Of a stretch of 60,163 bases of DNA, positions 7,439 through 17,077 are shown piece by piece. Position numbers and translations under genes: made by a program. The stretch is from Streptomyces hydrogenans (GTDB lineage: Bacteria; Actinomycetota; Actinomycetes; Streptomycetales; Streptomycetaceae), in contig NZ_BNBS01000007.1 in assembly GCF_014656075.1 (NCBI RefSeq), forward strand, positions 84,827-144,989, written 5' to 3'. The notes beneath the pieces are model-generated. The model saw only the letters and a program-made list of their open reading frames with translations, was not told where the DNA came from and did not search any database. The number at the start of each line of letters is the position of its first letter. Position 1 is the stretch's first letter.

Positions 7439-8371
7439 ATGGCCGTATACGCAGAGGGCACCCCGTGCTGGGTGGACGCGCAGCTCCCCGACCTGGTGGC
7501 GGGCAAGCGCTTCTACGGCGAGCTCTTCGGCTGGACCTTCGACGACGACCGCGACGAGGCCCTGCTCGACGGCCGCCGGGTCGCCGGCCTCCTCCCCAAG
7601 CGCGACGGCCGCATGCCCACCACCTGGACCGTCTACCTCGCCACCAAGGACGCCGGCACCGTCGCCGCCCGGGTGAAGGCCGCCGGCGGCCAGATGGTCA
7701 TGGAGCCCTACCCCGTCGGCCCCTTCGGCGTCCTCGCCCTCGCCGCCGACCCCGGCGGCGCCGTCCTCGGACTGCGCCAGTCCGGCGACGACGACGGCTT
7801 CGAGGTCGTCAACGAACCCGGCTCCTTCTGCTGGATGGAGGTCTACACCCGCCGCCCCGGCCCCGTGGACACCTTCTACGCCTCCGTCTTCGGCTGGCTC
7901 GGCCGCCAGGCCGACCCCGCGGAGGAGGGCAAGGAACCCGGCTTCGACTACCGCGTCTGGTCCCCGCCCGGCTCCCGCGCCGGCGACGACACCGCCTTCG
8001 GCGGCCGGGCCGTCATCACCGACGCCTTCCCCGCCGAGATGCCCGGGCACGTCCTCGTCTACTTCGCCGTCCGCGACTGCGACGAGGCGTGCGCCACCAC
8101 CGTCCGCCTCGGCGGCCGGATCGCCGAGCCCCCCGTCGACACCCCCTACGGCCGCATCGCCGTCCTCCACGACAACCAGGGCGCCCGCTTCGCCGTCCTC
8201 GCCGAACCGGCCGGCGAACCCGCCCCCGCCGAGCCCGGACTCGCCGAGGACCTGCCCGCCGAGCCCCTCACCGCCGACCCGGACTCCGGCGCCCTCTCCA
8301 CCGACACGGTCCCCCTCACCCGCCCCACACCCCCGCGGTCCACCCTCTCGGAGCCCCCCACCGGGACGTGA
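7439..8371 (+). CDS. Two-domain VOC (glyoxalase/bleomycin-resistance-like) protein
   Basis: A 310-residue protein with two tandem VOC beta-alpha-beta-beta-beta modules, about residues 7-120 and 130-260. The first opens [26 protein letters not shown] and ends [16 protein letters not shown]. The second opens [26 protein letters not shown] and ends [17 protein letters not shown]. The paired sheets usually form one metal-dependent or metal-free binding cleft. Streptomyces paralogues are often called hydroxylases without evidence. The last ~50 residues are Pro/Glu/Thr rich. ATG 7439 follows TAGCGT by six bases, and the GGAGG directly abuts the ATG, so it is probably leaderless. The substrate is unknown. 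Confidence 0.85.
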   Translation: MAVYAEGTPCWVDAQLPDLVAGKRFYGELFGWTFDDDRDEALLDGRRVAGLLPKRDGRMPTTWTVYLATKDAGTVAARVKAAGGQMVMEPYPVGPFGVLALAADPGGAVLGLRQSGDDDGFEVVNEPGSFCWMEVYTRRPGPVDTFYASVFGWLGRQADPAEEGKEPGFDYRVWSPPGSRAGDDTAFGGRAVITDAFPAEMPGHVLVYFAVRDCDEACATTVRLGGRIAEPPVDTPYGRIAVLHDNQGARFAVLAEPAGEPAPAEPGLAEDLPAEPLTADPDSGALSTDTVPLTRPTPPRSTLSEPPTGT

Positions 8372-8496
8372 GCGATCCGCTCCGTATGACCTGTGACACC
8401 CCGATCCGCCCCCGGGTTCGCAACCAGGGCTCCGGACAGGAAGAATCAGGGCCCCGGGCCGTACCGTCATGGCCCGTACGGGGAGGTGGCAGGCAA

Positions 8497-10836
8497 GTGG
8501 AACAGCTGACGCAGCACGACCCGAGACGTATCGGGCCCTTCGAGGTGCTGGGCCGGCTCGGCGCGGGCGGCATGGGGCTGGTCTATCTCGCGCGCTCGGC
8601 GTCCGGCCGGCGCGTGGCGATCAAGACCGTGCGCACGGAGCTCGCGGAGGACCAGCTGTTCCGGGTGCGGTTCACCCGCGAGGTGGAGGCCGCCCGGGCG
8701 GTGTCCGGCTTCTACACGGCCGCCGTGGTCGACGCCGACCCGCGGGCCGCCGTGCCGTGGCTCGCGACCGCGTACGTCCCGGCGCCCTCGCTGGAAGAGA
8801 TAGTGAACGAGTGCGGGCCGCTCCCGGCCCAGGCCGTCCGCTGGCTCGCCGCGGGCGTCGCCGAGGCCCTCCAGTCCATCCACGGCGCCGGGCTCGTCCA
8901 CCGCGACCTCAAGCCGTCCAACGTGCTCGTGGTCGAGGACGGGCCCCGGGTGATCGACTTCGGCATCGCGTCCGGGGTCTCCAACACGCGGCTGACGATG
9001 ACCAACGTCGCCGTGGGCACCCCCGCCTACATGTCGCCCGAGCAGGCCCGCGACTCGCGCAGCGTCACCGGCGCCAGCGACGTCTTCTCGCTGGGGTCGA
9101 TGCTGGTGTTCGCCGCGACCGGGCACGCGCCCTTCCACGGCGCCAACCCGGTCGAGACCGTCTTCATGCTGCTCCGCGAGGGCCCCGACCTGGAGGGCAT
9201 GCCGGAGGAGCTGCGGCCGCTCATCGAGGCGTGCATGCAGATGGACGTGGCCCAGCGGCCCACCCCGGCCGACCTCCAGGCCATGCTCGCCCCGCACCTC
9301 TTCGGTCCGGGCAGCGACGACAGCGGCACCGCCTCCGCGTGGCTGCCGGAGAACGCCGTCACCATGATCGAGACCCGGCGCGGCGGCCGGCCCAACCCGC
9401 CGCCGCCCGTCACCCCGCCGCCGATGCCGCCGCGCCCGCCCCGGCAGCCCGACGGCGGCGGCTGGTCCGGGGACCCGCGCGAGCCCGCCCACGCGGGCGG
9501 CCGGCACGCGGGACCGGCGGAGGAGTCCGGCGGGCCGGTGCGACTCGGCGGGGCCACCGTGCCGATCGGGCCGGGCCCGCGGGTCGCGGACACCCGGGCG
9601 GCGCTCGCCCTCGGCCAGGCCGCCGACCCGCACGCCACCGGCTGGGTCCGCCCGCCCGGCGGCGAGGCGGCGGCGCCCGTGCCGCCGCAGGCGCAGCCGA
9701 GGCCGGGGGCCGCGCAGCCCGAGCCCGGGGCGTGGCGGCCGTGGCGCTTCCGCATGTCCAACGACGTGTGGGGGACGCCGGTCGTCGACGGCGACCTGCT
9801 GTACGTGACCTCCTTCGAGGTGCACGCGCTGGACACCGGCTCCGGCCGGCGCCAGTTCAAGACCCGGGACGTGGCCTGGTCGATGGCGGTGGCCCAGGGC
9901 CGCATCCACGCCTCCGACGGGCCGACGCTGTACGCGCTGGACGCCACCGACGGCGGCGAGCGCTGGCGGCACCGCACCGACGCCTGGGTGTACTCCCTCC
10001 GGGTGGACCGGGGCACGGTCGTCACCGGCACCCGGGGCGGCGGCGTGCAGGGCTGGGAGGCGTCCAACGGCGCCAAGCTGTGGGAGGTCACCGGCTGTCA
10101 GACGGACTTCGAGACCCCGGAGGCCGGTCCGGCGGTCCACGGCGACACCGTGTACGTCTGGCAGGACGCCCGGCTGCGGGCCCTGGACGCCCGGACGGGC
10201 ACCGAGCGCTGGTCGTACCCGATCGGCGACGCCGCCTCCTGCGGGCACGTCCCGGTGCGGGTCGCGCCGGCCGAGGACGGCTGTGTGTACGTCTCCGCGG
10301 GCACCCGCGTCCTGTCGATCGACATCGCCGCCGGGCACGTCCGCTGGCACTTCGAGGCGCCCGCCGTCTTCCTCGCCCCGCCCGCCTTCGCGCCCGGCCC
10401 GGCGGTGACCGGCGGCGGCGTCTACCTCGCCGACCACCTCGGCACGGTGTACGCCCTGGACGCCACCACCGGGCAGGACCGCTGGCGGATCGCGACCGAG
10501 CAGCGCCAGTCCTCGGAGCCGGTGCTGGTCGCGGACGGCAACGTGCACGTGGGCAGCGGCAGCGCGCTGTACACCCTGGACGCGGTGACCGGCACCCCCC
10601 GGTGGCGGTTCGCGGCCGGCGCCGAGCTGGTCGGCACCCCCGTCGTCGCCGACGGCCGGGTCCACTTCGGCTCCGCCGACCACGTCCTCTACACCCTGGA
10701 CGCGACCGGCGGCGAGATCACCGGCTCGCCGGTGGTCAGGGGCGGGGTCGTGTACGCGTGCAGCAAGGACCGCTGCGTGTACGCGCTCGACGCGGCGAAG
10801 GGCACGGCGACGGGCCGCGGCGCGGCGGCCCGCTAG
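8497..10836 (+). CDS. afsK: AfsK-like Ser/Thr protein kinase with PQQ-type beta-propeller
   Basis: A 779-residue Hanks-type kinase. The G-loop LGAGGMG is at 21-27, the catalytic Lys43 in [13 protein letters not shown] at 135-142, DFG at 154-156 and [10 protein letters not shown] at 174-183. After a Pro-rich linker (about 285-420) come repeats of the form [14 protein letters not shown] and [13 protein letters not shown] to the C-terminus, a PQQ-like propeller. No transmembrane helix is seen. This architecture and length (about 800 residues) are those of S. coelicolor AfsK, which phosphorylates AfsR to turn on afsS. AfsS- and AfsR-like genes lie 7-10 kb downstream, supporting the call. Start GTG 8497 has GGGAGG about 10 bases upstream. 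Other PQQ-kinases exist, so the exact orthologue is uncertain. Its stop interleaves with that of the convergent gene in a shared CTAG. Confidence 0.7.
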   Translation: MEQLTQHDPRRIGPFEVLGRLGAGGMGLVYLARSASGRRVAIKTVRTELAEDQLFRVRFTREVEAARAVSGFYTAAVVDADPRAAVPWLATAYVPAPSLEEIVNECGPLPAQAVRWLAAGVAEALQSIHGAGLVHRDLKPSNVLVVEDGPRVIDFGIASGVSNTRLTMTNVAVGTPAYMSPEQARDSRSVTGASDVFSLGSMLVFAATGHAPFHGANPVETVFMLLREGPDLEGMPEELRPLIEACMQMDVAQRPTPADLQAMLAPHLFGPGSDDSGTASAWLPENAVTMIETRRGGRPNPPPPVTPPPMPPRPPRQPDGGGWSGDPREPAHAGGRHAGPAEESGGPVRLGGATVPIGPGPRVADTRAALALGQAADPHATGWVRPPGGEAAAPVPPQAQPRPGAAQPEPGAWRPWRFRMSNDVWGTPVVDGDLLYVTSFEVHALDTGSGRRQFKTRDVAWSMAVAQGRIHASDGPTLYALDATDGGERWRHRTDAWVYSLRVDRGTVVTGTRGGGVQGWEASNGAKLWEVTGCQTDFETPEAGPAVHGDTVYVWQDARLRALDARTGTERWSYPIGDAASCGHVPVRVAPAEDGCVYVSAGTRVLSIDIAAGHVRWHFEAPAVFLAPPAFAPGPAVTGGGVYLADHLGTVYALDATTGQDRWRIATEQRQSSEPVLVADGNVHVGSGSALYTLDAVTGTPRWRFAAGAELVGTPVVADGRVHFGSADHVLYTLDATGGEITGSPVVRGGVVYACSKDRCVYALDAAKGTATGRGAAAR

Positions 10837-11519
10837 TCCGGCGGGCGGTCGTCCCGCCGGGTCCCGTCGCCGGGCGGATCGACGGGGACGTCGAAGCGGC
10901 CCGGGGCGGCGTACGGCATGGACCGGGTCTCGGTGCCGTACGGGTCCTCCGTCCCGTACGGGGCCCCGGTGCCGCGCGGGTCCTCCGTCCCGTACGGGTC
11001 CCCGGCCCCCCGCTGGTCCCCGGTGCCGTACGGGGCTCCCGCGGGCGGCGGGCCGTCCAGCGTCGGGTGCGTGGGCGGCGGCGCGGCGGGATGGAGCAGG
11101 TGGGTCCGGTGGCGGCCCGACATGACGAGCGCGCCGAGCAGGATCAGTACTCCGCCGCCGAACGCGTTGGCGACGCCGTCGCCGAGTCCGCGGCCGTTCC
11201 CGGAGACGACCAGGCTGCCCTCGGCCTGCCCGACGCGCACCATCCACAGCACGGTGAAGCCGAGGACGATCACCCCGGCGAGGGCGACGAGCAGCCGGGA
11301 GCGCAGCACCACCCCGAGCAGGGTGACGAGGGCGGCGAAGGCGAACGGCAGCAGGATCGAGCCGAGGACGTCGGCCTTGTCGTCGGTGATGCCGGTGAAG
11401 AGGTCCCCGATCGGATAGTCGCTGCCGTGACGGCCGTCGTACCAGGCACGGAAGGGGCTCCAGACGGCGGCCGTCGCTCCGGCGAGGGCCAGGACCGAGC
11501 CGACGACGTTGCGGATCAT
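10833..11519 (-). CDS. Four-helix membrane protein with PYGTED-repeat tail
   Basis: A 228-residue predicted membrane protein of unknown function. Hydrophobic segments lie at about 5-20, 53-72, 76-96 and 115-132. The remaining C-terminal 90 residues are hydrophilic, presumably cytoplasmic, and contain imperfect PYGTEDP/PYGTGD repeats. The DNA behind this tail is a tandem repeat around GTACGGGNCC. ATG 11519 is used. It converges on the kinase gene, and the two stop codons share CTAG (10833-10836). I do not recognise a named family. Confidence 0.8.
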   Translation of the reverse strand: MIRNVVGSVLALAGATAAVWSPFRAWYDGRHGSDYPIGDLFTGITDDKADVLGSILLPFAFAALVTLLGVVLRSRLLVALAGVIVLGFTVLWMVRVGQAEGSLVVSGNGRGLGDGVANAFGGGVLILLGALVMSGRHRTHLLHPAAPPPTHPTLDGPPPAGAPYGTGDQRGAGDPYGTEDPRGTGAPYGTEDPYGTETRSMPYAAPGRFDVPVDPPGDGTRRDDRPPD

Positions 11520-11659
11520 CGATCGGCCTCCTCGGGGGCTTCGCGGTCCGGCTCTCTCGCTGTCGACGCTACGCCCGCCGGGCGGGCCCCGCCATGCGGG
11601 GCCCGGGCCCCGCTAGGGTGTGGCGCGCACATGACCGAACCGACGGGGAGACGGTGACA

Positions 11660-12220
11660 GTGGTACGGACCCGGCTGAAGATGGCGGCCACGCTGACGGT
11701 GGTGGTGCTGGCGCTGACCGGCTTCCAGACGAGCAGCAGCGGCGGCGGCAAGGGCGGCAGCGGCAAGAGCAAGTCCAAGAGCGGCGGCGGGGGCGGCTGC
11801 TCCAGCGACAAGAAGGACAACGACGACTACAGCGGATCCGGCGGCTCGGACAGCTCGGGCGGCTCGGGCGGCGAGTACACCGCCGAGCCGGCGCCGAGCG
11901 CCTCCGCCTCCACCGCGGGGCTCCAGGTGACGGTCGTCGACTGCGTGAAGCCCGCGCAGAAGAAGCGCAAGGGGAAGCCGGCCCGCAAGGCGGACACCAC
12001 GGCGACGGTCCGGATCACCAACAACGCGCTGTACGGCACCACCGAGACCTTCGAGGTCACCCTGTGGCTGAAGAACGCCAAGGGTGCCGTGGCCGACACG
12101 ATCACCACGAAGGTGAAGGTGGGGCACGGGGAGCAGAAGGACGTCGAGATGAAGATGACGAAACCCGGCCGCGTCGACGACGTGAAGGCGTGCGAGGTCT
12201 TCGACGCGCACGAGGTCTAG
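11660..12220 (+). CDS. Secreted or membrane-anchored Gly/Ser-rich protein
   Basis: A 186-residue protein. The N-terminus MVRTRLKMAATLTVVVLALTGFQT reads as a signal or anchor peptide. It is followed by a ~65-residue low-complexity stretch of Gly, Ser, Lys and Asp, then a globular domain (about 105-186) with ATVRITNNALYGTTETFEVTLWLKNAKGAVADTI and a closing VKACEVFDAHEV. The latter resembles extracellular Ig-like domains of small Streptomyces lipoproteins, with two Cys that could pair. No lipobox Cys is present at the cleavage region. Start GTG 11660 has GGGGAG nine bases upstream, and another GTG at 11654 is too close to it. A TAGGGT -10 box lies near 11613. Function unknown. Confidence 0.7.
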   Translation: MVRTRLKMAATLTVVVLALTGFQTSSSGGGKGGSGKSKSKSGGGGGCSSDKKDNDDYSGSGGSDSSGGSGGEYTAEPAPSASASTAGLQVTVVDCVKPAQKKRKGKPARKADTTATVRITNNALYGTTETFEVTLWLKNAKGAVADTITTKVKVGHGEQKDVEMKMTKPGRVDDVKACEVFDAHEV

Positions 12221-12229
12221 GACCGGCCG

Positions 12230-13015
12230 CTACCGCGTCCGGTATCCCGTCCCCCGCTTCGTGAACAGCTCCGCCTGCCGCTCCGCCGGCAGGTTCCCGA
12301 GCGTCACCAGGTGCGGGGCCTGGGCGAGGGCCTGGGACCTGACGGCCTCCTTGGCCGACCACAGGGCCCGTACGGTGCCCTGCACCGCCTCGGTCGGGTA
12401 GGAGGCGAGGACGGCGGCCGCCTCCCGCGCGGCGGCCGCCGCCCCGCCGGGTTCCGTCACCTCGCTGACCAGGCCCGTCTCGTACGCCCGCCGGGCCGAG
12501 ATCCGTTCGGCCGCGCCCATGAGCGCCATCCGGGCGACCTCGCCGAAGGGCATCCGCTGCGCCATGTGGACGGTCTCGAAGGCGCTGACCATGCCGTAGG
12601 TGGTGTGCGGGTCGAAGAAGGCCGCGGTCTCGCCGGCGATCAGGAACTCGGCCTCGCCGAGCAGGTAGAAGGCGCCGCCGCAGGCCATGCCCTCGACGGC
12701 GGCGATCACCGGTTTCCACAGGTCGTTGGCCTTGGGGCCGATCGTGACCAGCGGGTCGTCGATGGTGTACGGGGACGAGGGCTGCGGCACGCGTCCGGCG
12801 TCGTCGCGGTCGATGCCGGTGCAGAAGGCCCGTCCGCCGGAGCCGGTGAGGACGACGGCCCGGATGTCGTCCTCGTAGCGGAAACCGCGCCAGACGGCGG
12901 CGAGTTCGCGGGCCATGGCGAGGGTGATCGCGTTGAGCCGCTCGGGCCGGTCGAGGGTGACGACGGCGACGCCGGTCTCCTTGTCGCGCTCCACGCGGAT
13001 CCCGGGGGCGCTCAT
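12230..13015 (-). CDS. Enoyl-CoA hydratase/isomerase family protein
   Basis: A 261-residue crotonase-fold protein: VAVVTLDRPERLNAITLAMARELAAVW, then the oxyanion-hole block VLTGSGGRAFCTGID, then KPVIAAVEGMACGGAFYLLGEAEFLIAG. The second catalytic Glu position reads FDPHTTYGM, where typical hydratases show E-x-x-x-G, so the reaction may be isomerisation or hydrolysis and not classical hydration. ATG 13015 overlaps the stop of the DUF35 gene by four bases (ATGA). It is the last gene of the thiolase-DUF35-hydratase operon that reads leftward from 14593. Substrate unknown. Confidence 0.85.
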   Translation of the reverse strand: MSAPGIRVERDKETGVAVVTLDRPERLNAITLAMARELAAVWRGFRYEDDIRAVVLTGSGGRAFCTGIDRDDAGRVPQPSSPYTIDDPLVTIGPKANDLWKPVIAAVEGMACGGAFYLLGEAEFLIAGETAAFFDPHTTYGMVSAFETVHMAQRMPFGEVARMALMGAAERISARRAYETGLVSEVTEPGGAAAAAREAAAVLASYPTEAVQGTVRALWSAKEAVRSQALAQAPHLVTLGNLPAERQAELFTKRGTGYRTR

Positions 13016-13437
13016 CCGCGCTCCAGGAGCCAGCGGGGGACGGCGAGCCCGTCGATCTCGGTGAAGGCGATCCGGACGGCGGCGCCGATGCGGAGCCGGG
13101 CGGGGTCGACGGAGTCGAGGCGGGCGTCGGGGGCGGCGACGACGTTGCCGGCCAGGCGGATGCGGGGGGCGTCGGCGAGTTCGACGAGGACCGCGTTGTA
13201 GGGGGCCTGTTCGGCGTAGTCGGGCAGCAGCGGCGGGTGCGGGAGCACGTACGACCAGATCCGGCCGCGGCCGGACATCAGCCGCCACTCGGTGGCGAAG
13301 GACTGGCAGTGCGGGCAGCAGGGGCGGGGCGGGAAGCGGAGCTCCCCGCAGTCGGCGCAGCCCTGGACCCTCAGTTCGCCGCGGGCGGTGAACTCCCAGA
13401 AGGGGGCGCCGTCTTCGTCGATGACGGGGTTCAGCAC
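13012..13437 (-). CDS. DUF35 zinc-ribbon/OB-fold protein, partner of the adjacent thiolase
   Basis: A 141-residue DUF35 protein. The rubredoxin-like zinc ribbon is CADCGELRFPPRPCCPHC (residues 27-44, CxxC-x10-CxxC), followed by an OB-fold with GRGRIWSYVLPHPPLLPDY and VPRWLLERG. DUF35 proteins bind SCP-x-type thiolases and related aldolases and are needed for their activity, as in the Ltp2-ChsH2 steroid aldolase. It starts 13 bases after the thiolase stop and overlaps the hydratase start, so all three should be made together. Confidence 0.88.
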   Translation of the reverse strand: MLNPVIDEDGAPFWEFTARGELRVQGCADCGELRFPPRPCCPHCQSFATEWRLMSGRGRIWSYVLPHPPLLPDYAEQAPYNAVLVELADAPRIRLAGNVVAAPDARLDSVDPARLRIGAAVRIAFTEIDGLAVPRWLLERG

Positions 13438-13450
13438 TCGGATCAGCTCC

Positions 13451-14593
13451 TCAGGCTCGCAGCAGGACGGCGGAGGTGGGGACGCCCTCGCCGGCGGTGA
13501 CCAGGCAGGTGGCGGCGCCGGGCACCTGGGCGGTGGAGGTGCCGCGGAGCTGCTTCACGCCCTCGTTGATGAGGTTGAAGCCGTGGACGTACGCCTCGGA
13601 GAGGCCGCCGCCTCCGGTGTTGAGGGGGAGCCGGCCGCCGAGTTCGAGGGCGCCGCCCTCGGTGAAGGCGGCGCCCTCGCCGCGTCCGCAGAAGCCGTAG
13701 CCCTCCAGGGAGAGCGGGACGAGGGGGGTGAAGGCGTCGTAGATCTGGGCGACGTCGACGTCCTGGGGGCCGAAGTCGGCGTTCTTCCACAGGTGGCGGG
13801 CGGCGGTCCAGGCGGGGCCGGACAGCGGGTCGTCGTTCCAGTAGTTGACCATGCCGTGGTGCTGGGCGGGCAGGCCCTGGGCCGCGGAGTGGATGTAGAC
13901 GGGCTTGCGGCGGCAGTCGCGGGCCCGTTCGGCGGAGACGATGACGCAGGCCAGCGCGCCGTCGGTCTCCAGGCAGTTGTCGAAGAGGCAGAGGGGTTCG
14001 CTGATCCAGCGGGAGGTCATGTACATCTCGCGGGTCAGCGGGCGCTCGTACATGATCGCGTCCGGGTTCTGGTTGGCGCGGTTGCGGCAGGCCAGGGCGA
14101 CGTTGAAGAGGTGGTCGCGGGTGGCGCCGTACTCGTGCATGTAGCGGCGGGCGAGCATGCCGATCTCGTCGGCGGGGCGGAGCAGCCCGTAGGGGCGGGT
14201 CCACTGGCCGGGGGTGGGGAGCTGGACGGCGGTGTTCTTCCAGGGGCGGGGGCCGGAGCCGCGCTTGCGGGAGCGCCAGGCGACGCCGACGCTCGCCTGG
14301 CCGGTGGCGACGGCGGCGGCGAGGTGGCCGACGGTGGCGCAGGAGCCGCCGCCGCCGTAGCCGACCTTGGAGAAGAAGGTGACGTCGCCGGCGCCGATGG
14401 CCTTGGCGACCTCGACCTCGTCGGTCTCCTCCATGGTGTACGAGGCGAAGGCGTCGACCTCCGAGGGGGCGATGCCGGCGTCGTCGAGGGCGGCGAGGAT
14501 CGCCCGGCAGGCGAGGGCCTTCTCGGTCTCGGGGAGCTGTTTCGCGAAGGGAGTCTGACCGATCCCGACGATGGCTGTGGCGTCCTTGAGCAC
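13451..14593 (-). CDS. SCP-x-type thiolase, DUF35-associated
   Basis: A 380-residue thiolase-superfamily protein. It retains a cysteine at the nucleophile region (GGGGSCATVGH, Cys85), unlike the paralogue at 3370-4545. It also has AQIYDAFTPLVPLSLEGYGFC with the family tyrosine, NTGGGGLSEAYVHGFNL, and the terminal TAGEGVPTSAVLL. The SEAYVHG loop is of the DUF35-dependent thiolase/aldolase branch. It may cleave a beta-ketoacyl-CoA or catalyse a retro-aldol step. It heads an operon with DUF35 and crotonase genes, and its promoter region carries two operator copies shared with the divergent CoA ligase. Confidence 0.87.
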   Translation of the reverse strand: MLKDATAIVGIGQTPFAKQLPETEKALACRAILAALDDAGIAPSEVDAFASYTMEETDEVEVAKAIGAGDVTFFSKVGYGGGGSCATVGHLAAAVATGQASVGVAWRSRKRGSGPRPWKNTAVQLPTPGQWTRPYGLLRPADEIGMLARRYMHEYGATRDHLFNVALACRNRANQNPDAIMYERPLTREMYMTSRWISEPLCLFDNCLETDGALACVIVSAERARDCRRKPVYIHSAAQGLPAQHHGMVNYWNDDPLSGPAWTAARHLWKNADFGPQDVDVAQIYDAFTPLVPLSLEGYGFCGRGEGAAFTEGGALELGGRLPLNTGGGGLSEAYVHGFNLINEGVKQLRGTSTAQVPGAATCLVTAGEGVPTSAVLLRA

Positions 14594-14618
14594 CGGACCT
14601 CCTTATGGGGCAGCACTG

Positions 14619-14633
14619 CTGACAGCGCGCCAG
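14619..14633. promoter_or_regulatory. Second, degenerate operator of the thiolase/CoA-ligase promoter
   Basis: CTGACAGCGCGCCAG matches 10 of 12 positions of the shared inverted repeat. It overlaps the minus-strand -10 candidate TAGCCT (14637-14632) of the thiolase operon. Confidence 0.5.
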
Positions 14634-14645
14634 GCTACAACTAAT

Positions 14646-14660
14646 CTGACGGATAGTCAG
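14646..14660. promoter_or_regulatory. CTGACG-N3-CGTCAG operator, CoA-ligase side
   Basis: CTGACGGATAGTCAG matches 11 of 12 positions. It overlaps the plus-strand -10 candidate TAATCT (14642-14647) of the CoA ligase gene and lies 27 bp from the degenerate site in the same divergent promoter. Confidence 0.8.
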
Positions 14661-14679
14661 CTACAGGGAGGCTGGGGGT

Positions 14680-16236
14680 ATGGGCATGCGTGGTGACCTG
14701 GAGTGGGGCACGATCCCGGGACTCGTCCGGGCGGCGGGCGAGCGGTGGGGCGATCGGGAGGCGGTCGTCGACGGCCGCGTCCGGGTCTCCTACGCCGAAC
14801 TCGCCGCCCGCGTCGAACGGTCCGCCGCCGCCTGCCTGGCCACCGGCGTACGGGCCGGGGACCGGGTGGCGGTCTGGGCGCCCAACAGCCTCGACTGGAT
14901 CGTCGCCGCCCTCGGCGCGGTGACCGCCGGCGCCGTCCTCGTCCCGCTCAACACCCGCTTCAAGGGCACCGAGGCCGCCGACGTCCTGGCCCGCTCCCGC
15001 GCCCGGCTCCTCTTCGTCACCGGCACCTTCCTCGGCACCTCGTACGTCGCCTCGCTGCGCCGCGCCGGAGTGCCCCTGCCACACCTGGAGCGGGTCGTCG
15101 TCCTCGGCGACACCGCGCCCGACGAGGCCGAGTGGACCACCTGGAAGGCGTTCCTCGCCGAGGGCGACCGGGTCCCCGCCGCGCGGGTCCGGGCCCGCGC
15201 GGACGCCGTCGACCCCGACAGTCCCTCGGACGTCATCTACACCTCCGGCACCACCGGCCGCCCCAAGGGCGCCGTCATCAGCCACGCCCAGACGCTGCGC
15301 TGCTACGAGGAGTGGGCCGCGCTCGCCGGTCTCGCCGAGGGCGACCGGTACCTCGTCGTGAACCCCTTCTTCCACACCTTCGGCTACAAGGCGGGCGTCC
15401 TCGCCTGCCTGATGCGCGGCGCGGTGATCGTGCCGCAGCCCGTCTTCACCGTCGACACCGTGCTCGCCAACATCGCCGCCGAGCGGATCAGCGTGCTGCC
15501 GGGCCCGCCCACCCTCCACCAGTCGCTGCTCGACCATCCGGGCCGCGCGTCCCACGACCTGTCGAGCCTGCGCCTGGTCGTCACCGGCGCCGCCGTCGTC
15601 CCGCTGCGGCTCGTGGAACGCCTCCGCGCCGAGCTGGGCGTCGGCACCGTCCTCACCGCCTACGGCCTCTCCGAGGCGAGCGGCCTGGTCACCATGTGCC
15701 ACCGCGACGACCCGGACGAGGTCGTCGCCACCACCTCCGGCCGCGCGATCCCCGGCACCGAGGTGCGGCTCTCGGACACGGGCGAGGTGCTGGTCCGGGG
15801 CCACCACGTGATGCGCGGCTACTTCGAGGACGAGGCGGCCACGGCCGAGGCGATCGACCCGGACGGCTGGCTGCGCACCGGCGACATCGGGGTCCTCGAC
15901 GAGGCGGGCAACCTGCGGATCACCGACCGGCTCAAGGACATGTTCATCGTCGGCGGCTTCAACGCCTACCCCGCCGAGATCGAGCAGCTCATCGGGCTGC
16001 ACCCGGACATCGCCGACGTCGCCGTCATCGGCGTCCCCGACCCCCGGCTGGGCGAGGTCGGCAAGGCGTTCGCGGTACGGCGTCCCGGCGCGCGGGTCAC
16101 GGCCGACGACCTGATCGCCTGGTCGCGGCGGGAGATGGCGAACTACAAGGTGCCCCGGCAGGTCGAGTTCGTCGCCGAACTGCCCCGCAACGCGAGCGGG
16201 AAGGTGGTCAAGGGCGAGCTGCGGAAGCGGGGTTGA
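14680..16236 (+). CDS. FadD3-family acyl-CoA synthetase
   Basis: A 518-residue ANL-superfamily ligase that should convert a carboxylic acid to its CoA thioester with ATP. Motifs are VIYTSGTTGRPKGAVISH (about 186-203), AYGLSEASG (about 328), TGDIG, RLKDMFIVGGFNAYPAEIE and the A10 lysine in NASGKVVKGEL at the end. GGFNAYPAEIE and the overall text resemble FadD3, the steroid-ring HIP-CoA ligase, or related short cyclic-acid ligases. The substrate is not proven, so no symbol is given. ATG 14680 has GGAGG eight bases upstream. It is divergent from the thiolase operon under the shared operators. Confidence 0.87.
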   Translation: MGMRGDLEWGTIPGLVRAAGERWGDREAVVDGRVRVSYAELAARVERSAAACLATGVRAGDRVAVWAPNSLDWIVAALGAVTAGAVLVPLNTRFKGTEAADVLARSRARLLFVTGTFLGTSYVASLRRAGVPLPHLERVVVLGDTAPDEAEWTTWKAFLAEGDRVPAARVRARADAVDPDSPSDVIYTSGTTGRPKGAVISHAQTLRCYEEWAALAGLAEGDRYLVVNPFFHTFGYKAGVLACLMRGAVIVPQPVFTVDTVLANIAAERISVLPGPPTLHQSLLDHPGRASHDLSSLRLVVTGAAVVPLRLVERLRAELGVGTVLTAYGLSEASGLVTMCHRDDPDEVVATTSGRAIPGTEVRLSDTGEVLVRGHHVMRGYFEDEAATAEAIDPDGWLRTGDIGVLDEAGNLRITDRLKDMFIVGGFNAYPAEIEQLIGLHPDIADVAVIGVPDPRLGEVGKAFAVRRPGARVTADDLIAWSRREMANYKVPRQVEFVAELPRNASGKVVKGELRKRG

Positions 16237-16387
16237 GCGCGGGACGGCCGCTTACGGAGTATTGGAATCCGATTATGGAAAAAGGGTCGGAGCGGCCCCG
16301 GAAGCGCAACCGGCCGACAGCGTGTCCACGTCATAGGGGCGACGCGTGACCCCTTCCCCCTCCGACCTTCCCCTCCGAGGAGCAGCA

Positions 16388-17071
16388 GTGTCCACGCAGG
16401 AGATCCCCCTCACCCTCACCCCGCAGCAGGCCGCCACCGGCGTCGTCATCCCGGTCAACCTGCCGTCCGACCTGCCCGGCGGCGGCCCCGCCCAGCTCCA
16501 CGTCCCGCCCTGCCGCCACGGCGATCTCGTCCCGGTCCGGTTCGCCGGCGGAACGGTCCTCCTCCGGATCACCGTCGCGGGCGGCGCCCAGCCCCCGCGG
16601 CAGGGCCGGTCCGGCGTCGCCGGCTGCCTCGTGCCGCTGCTCGTCCTCGGCGCGATCATCGGCGGCTCGTACCTCTTCAACAGCAACGACAAGGACGAAC
16701 CGAGCGACTCCCGCCCGACCTTCCCCACCTTCTCGGTCTCGCCCTTCCCCAGCCTGAACCTCGACCCCACGGCCGACCCCACCCCCACCGAGGAGGAGCC
16801 CGACCCGTACGAGAAGGGCACCTGCCTCAACGGCACCCTCCCGGACTCGGAGACCGCCCAGTCCGTCAGCGGCGTCGAGGAGGTCTCCTGCTCGGCCTCG
16901 GACGCCCACTACAAGGTCATCCAGACCTTCCCCTTCACCTCCGACATGAACCGCTGCAACGACAACCCCAAGACCCAGTACGCCTTCTCGCACCGCTACA
17001 CCATGAACGGCACCACCATCAGCGAGTACGTGTACTGCCTGGTCGGCCTGGGGTCGTACGCGCGCGGCTAG
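16388..17071 (+). CDS. Membrane protein: DnaJ-C-like N-terminus plus LppU/SCO3897-type exterior domain
   Basis: A 227-residue single-pass protein. Residues ~5-60 (LTLTPQQAATGVVIPVNLP, QLHVPPCRHGDLVPVRFAGG) resemble the DnaJ/CbpA C-terminal substrate-binding strand pattern. A transmembrane helix follows (about 78-98, CLVPLLVLGAIIGGSYLF), then a Pro/Thr linker and an extracytoplasmic domain (about 140-227). That domain has Cys pairs and the signature GVEEVSCSASDAHYKV and VYCLVGLGSYARG of the LppU/SCO3897 family. GTG 16388 has GAGGAG five bases upstream. A longer start at 16346 exists without a ribosome site. Function unknown. Confidence 0.75.
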   Translation: MSTQEIPLTLTPQQAATGVVIPVNLPSDLPGGGPAQLHVPPCRHGDLVPVRFAGGTVLLRITVAGGAQPPRQGRSGVAGCLVPLLVLGAIIGGSYLFNSNDKDEPSDSRPTFPTFSVSPFPSLNLDPTADPTPTEEEPDPYEKGTCLNGTLPDSETAQSVSGVEEVSCSASDAHYKVIQTFPFTSDMNRCNDNPKTQYAFSHRYTMNGTTISEYVYCLVGLGSYARG

Positions 17072-17077
17072 GGAAGG

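Noticed and set aside
8467..11247. 926-residue antisense frame opposite the kinase gene
   Set aside because: The Arg/Gly/Ala/Pro-rich composition is typical of the complement of high-GC genes. The kinase frame shows all the conserved motifs.
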